This document shows, in pieces, positions 63,803-64,000 of a stretch of DNA of 64,000 bases. The position numbers and the translations under genes were made by a program. The notes below the pieces were generated by a model. That model was not told the origin of the DNA. It was given only the letters and a program-made list of their open reading frames with translations, and ran no database searches. Each line of letters begins with the position of its first letter. Within the stretch, counting starts at the first letter, position 1. Origin of the DNA: MPNO01 sp965205995 (GTDB lineage: Bacteria > Pseudomonadota > Alphaproteobacteria > MPNO01); contig OZ242200.1 of the NCBI GenBank assembly GCA_965205995.1, positions 3,348,001-3,412,000 on the forward strand, in the 5' to 3' direction.

Positions 63803-64000
63803 ATGTCAGACAGATATGCGAGCTACCAGCGCCTCGAATTCTCCCGGCCGGAACCCGGGATCCTCGAAATCGTCCTCAACAACCCGGGGCGCCTGAACGC
63901 GGCGGACGCGGCGATGCACGGGGAACTCTCCAGGGTCTGGGGCGACGTGGACCGGGACCCGGATACGCGGGTCGCCCTGATCCGGGGCGCGGGCGAGGCG
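63803..64000 (+). CDS. Enoyl-CoA hydratase/isomerase family protein, 3' end outside window
   Basis: The first 66 codons read YQRLEFSRPEPGILEIVLNN and PGRLNAADAAMHGELSRVW, then RVALIRGAGEA, the usual crotonase N-terminus. ATG 63803 has GGAG about 15 bases upstream. Incomplete at the window edge, so active-site residues cannot be checked. Confidence 0.85.
   Translation, partial: MSDRYASYQRLEFSRPEPGILEIVLNNPGRLNAADAAMHGELSRVWGDVDRDPDTRVALIRGAGEA

Overview
The window is GC-rich DNA that reads as a chromosomal segment of a free-living or host-associated alphaproteobacterium, probably Rhodospirillales-like. Pointers are an MmcB-type DNA repair protein, a RegA/ActR/PrrA-type response regulator, a ClpS2-type adaptor, a class II DAHP synthase, a TRAP transporter, and many dioxygenases, flavin monooxygenases and hydantoinase-type genes. 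I saw no rRNA, tRNA, CRISPR array or prophage.

Layout. 0-7.5 kb: minus-strand housekeeping genes (citramalate synthase, cysS, nadE, class II DAHP synthase, glutathione reductase). 7.5-9.4 kb: small genes, a palindromic repeat and an IS1595-type transposase remnant. 9.4-12.4 kb: a biotin-dependent carboxyltransferase, its biotin carrier and a luciferase-like oxidoreductase. 12.6-14.6 kb: a lower-GC three-gene cassette (P-loop kinase-like protein plus two NUDIX-like proteins). 14.8-16.8 kb: small metabolic genes. 16.9-20.9 kb: a repeat-bracketed defence-like area with a nuclease-like/HTH fusion, a lone XRE regulator, a thermonuclease fragment and an RloA/RloB pair. 21.4-27.1 kb: hyuA-hyuB, clpS and preA; hyuA and preA share the same upstream palindrome. 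27.1-31.2 kb: decayed DNA with a MITE-like insertion, gene remnants, small unknown genes and a multiply frameshifted membrane/secreted pair.

31.2-36.2 kb: an MFS exporter, then an ABC uptake system and an isochorismatase-like hydrolase. 36.3-39.1 kb: a phytochelatin-synthase-family protein, a Rieske oxygenase and an ACMSD-like amidohydrolase. 39.2-43.3 kb: surface-glycan genes with a truncated asparagine synthase. 43.4-46.3 kb: a TRAP transporter. 46.4-55.7 kb: GPP34, STAS, YheT-like, SRAP, TonB receptor, GST, SYLF, RegA-like and MmcB genes. 55.9-64 kb: catabolic genes (flavin monooxygenase, two phytanoyl-CoA-dioxygenase-family enzymes, a beta-ketothiolase, a dihydroxyphthalate-decarboxylase-like protein, an enoyl-CoA hydratase) around a 1-Cys peroxiredoxin.

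The strongest unusual signal is that peroxiredoxin (60073-60525). Its reading frame is open and conserved on both sides of a TGA that sits exactly at the peroxidatic cysteine codon, and a hairpin lies just downstream. This is what a selenocysteine-containing peroxiredoxin would look like. A caution for the whole window: several conserved genes carry single-base frameshifts, so either decay or indel errors in the assembly are present.
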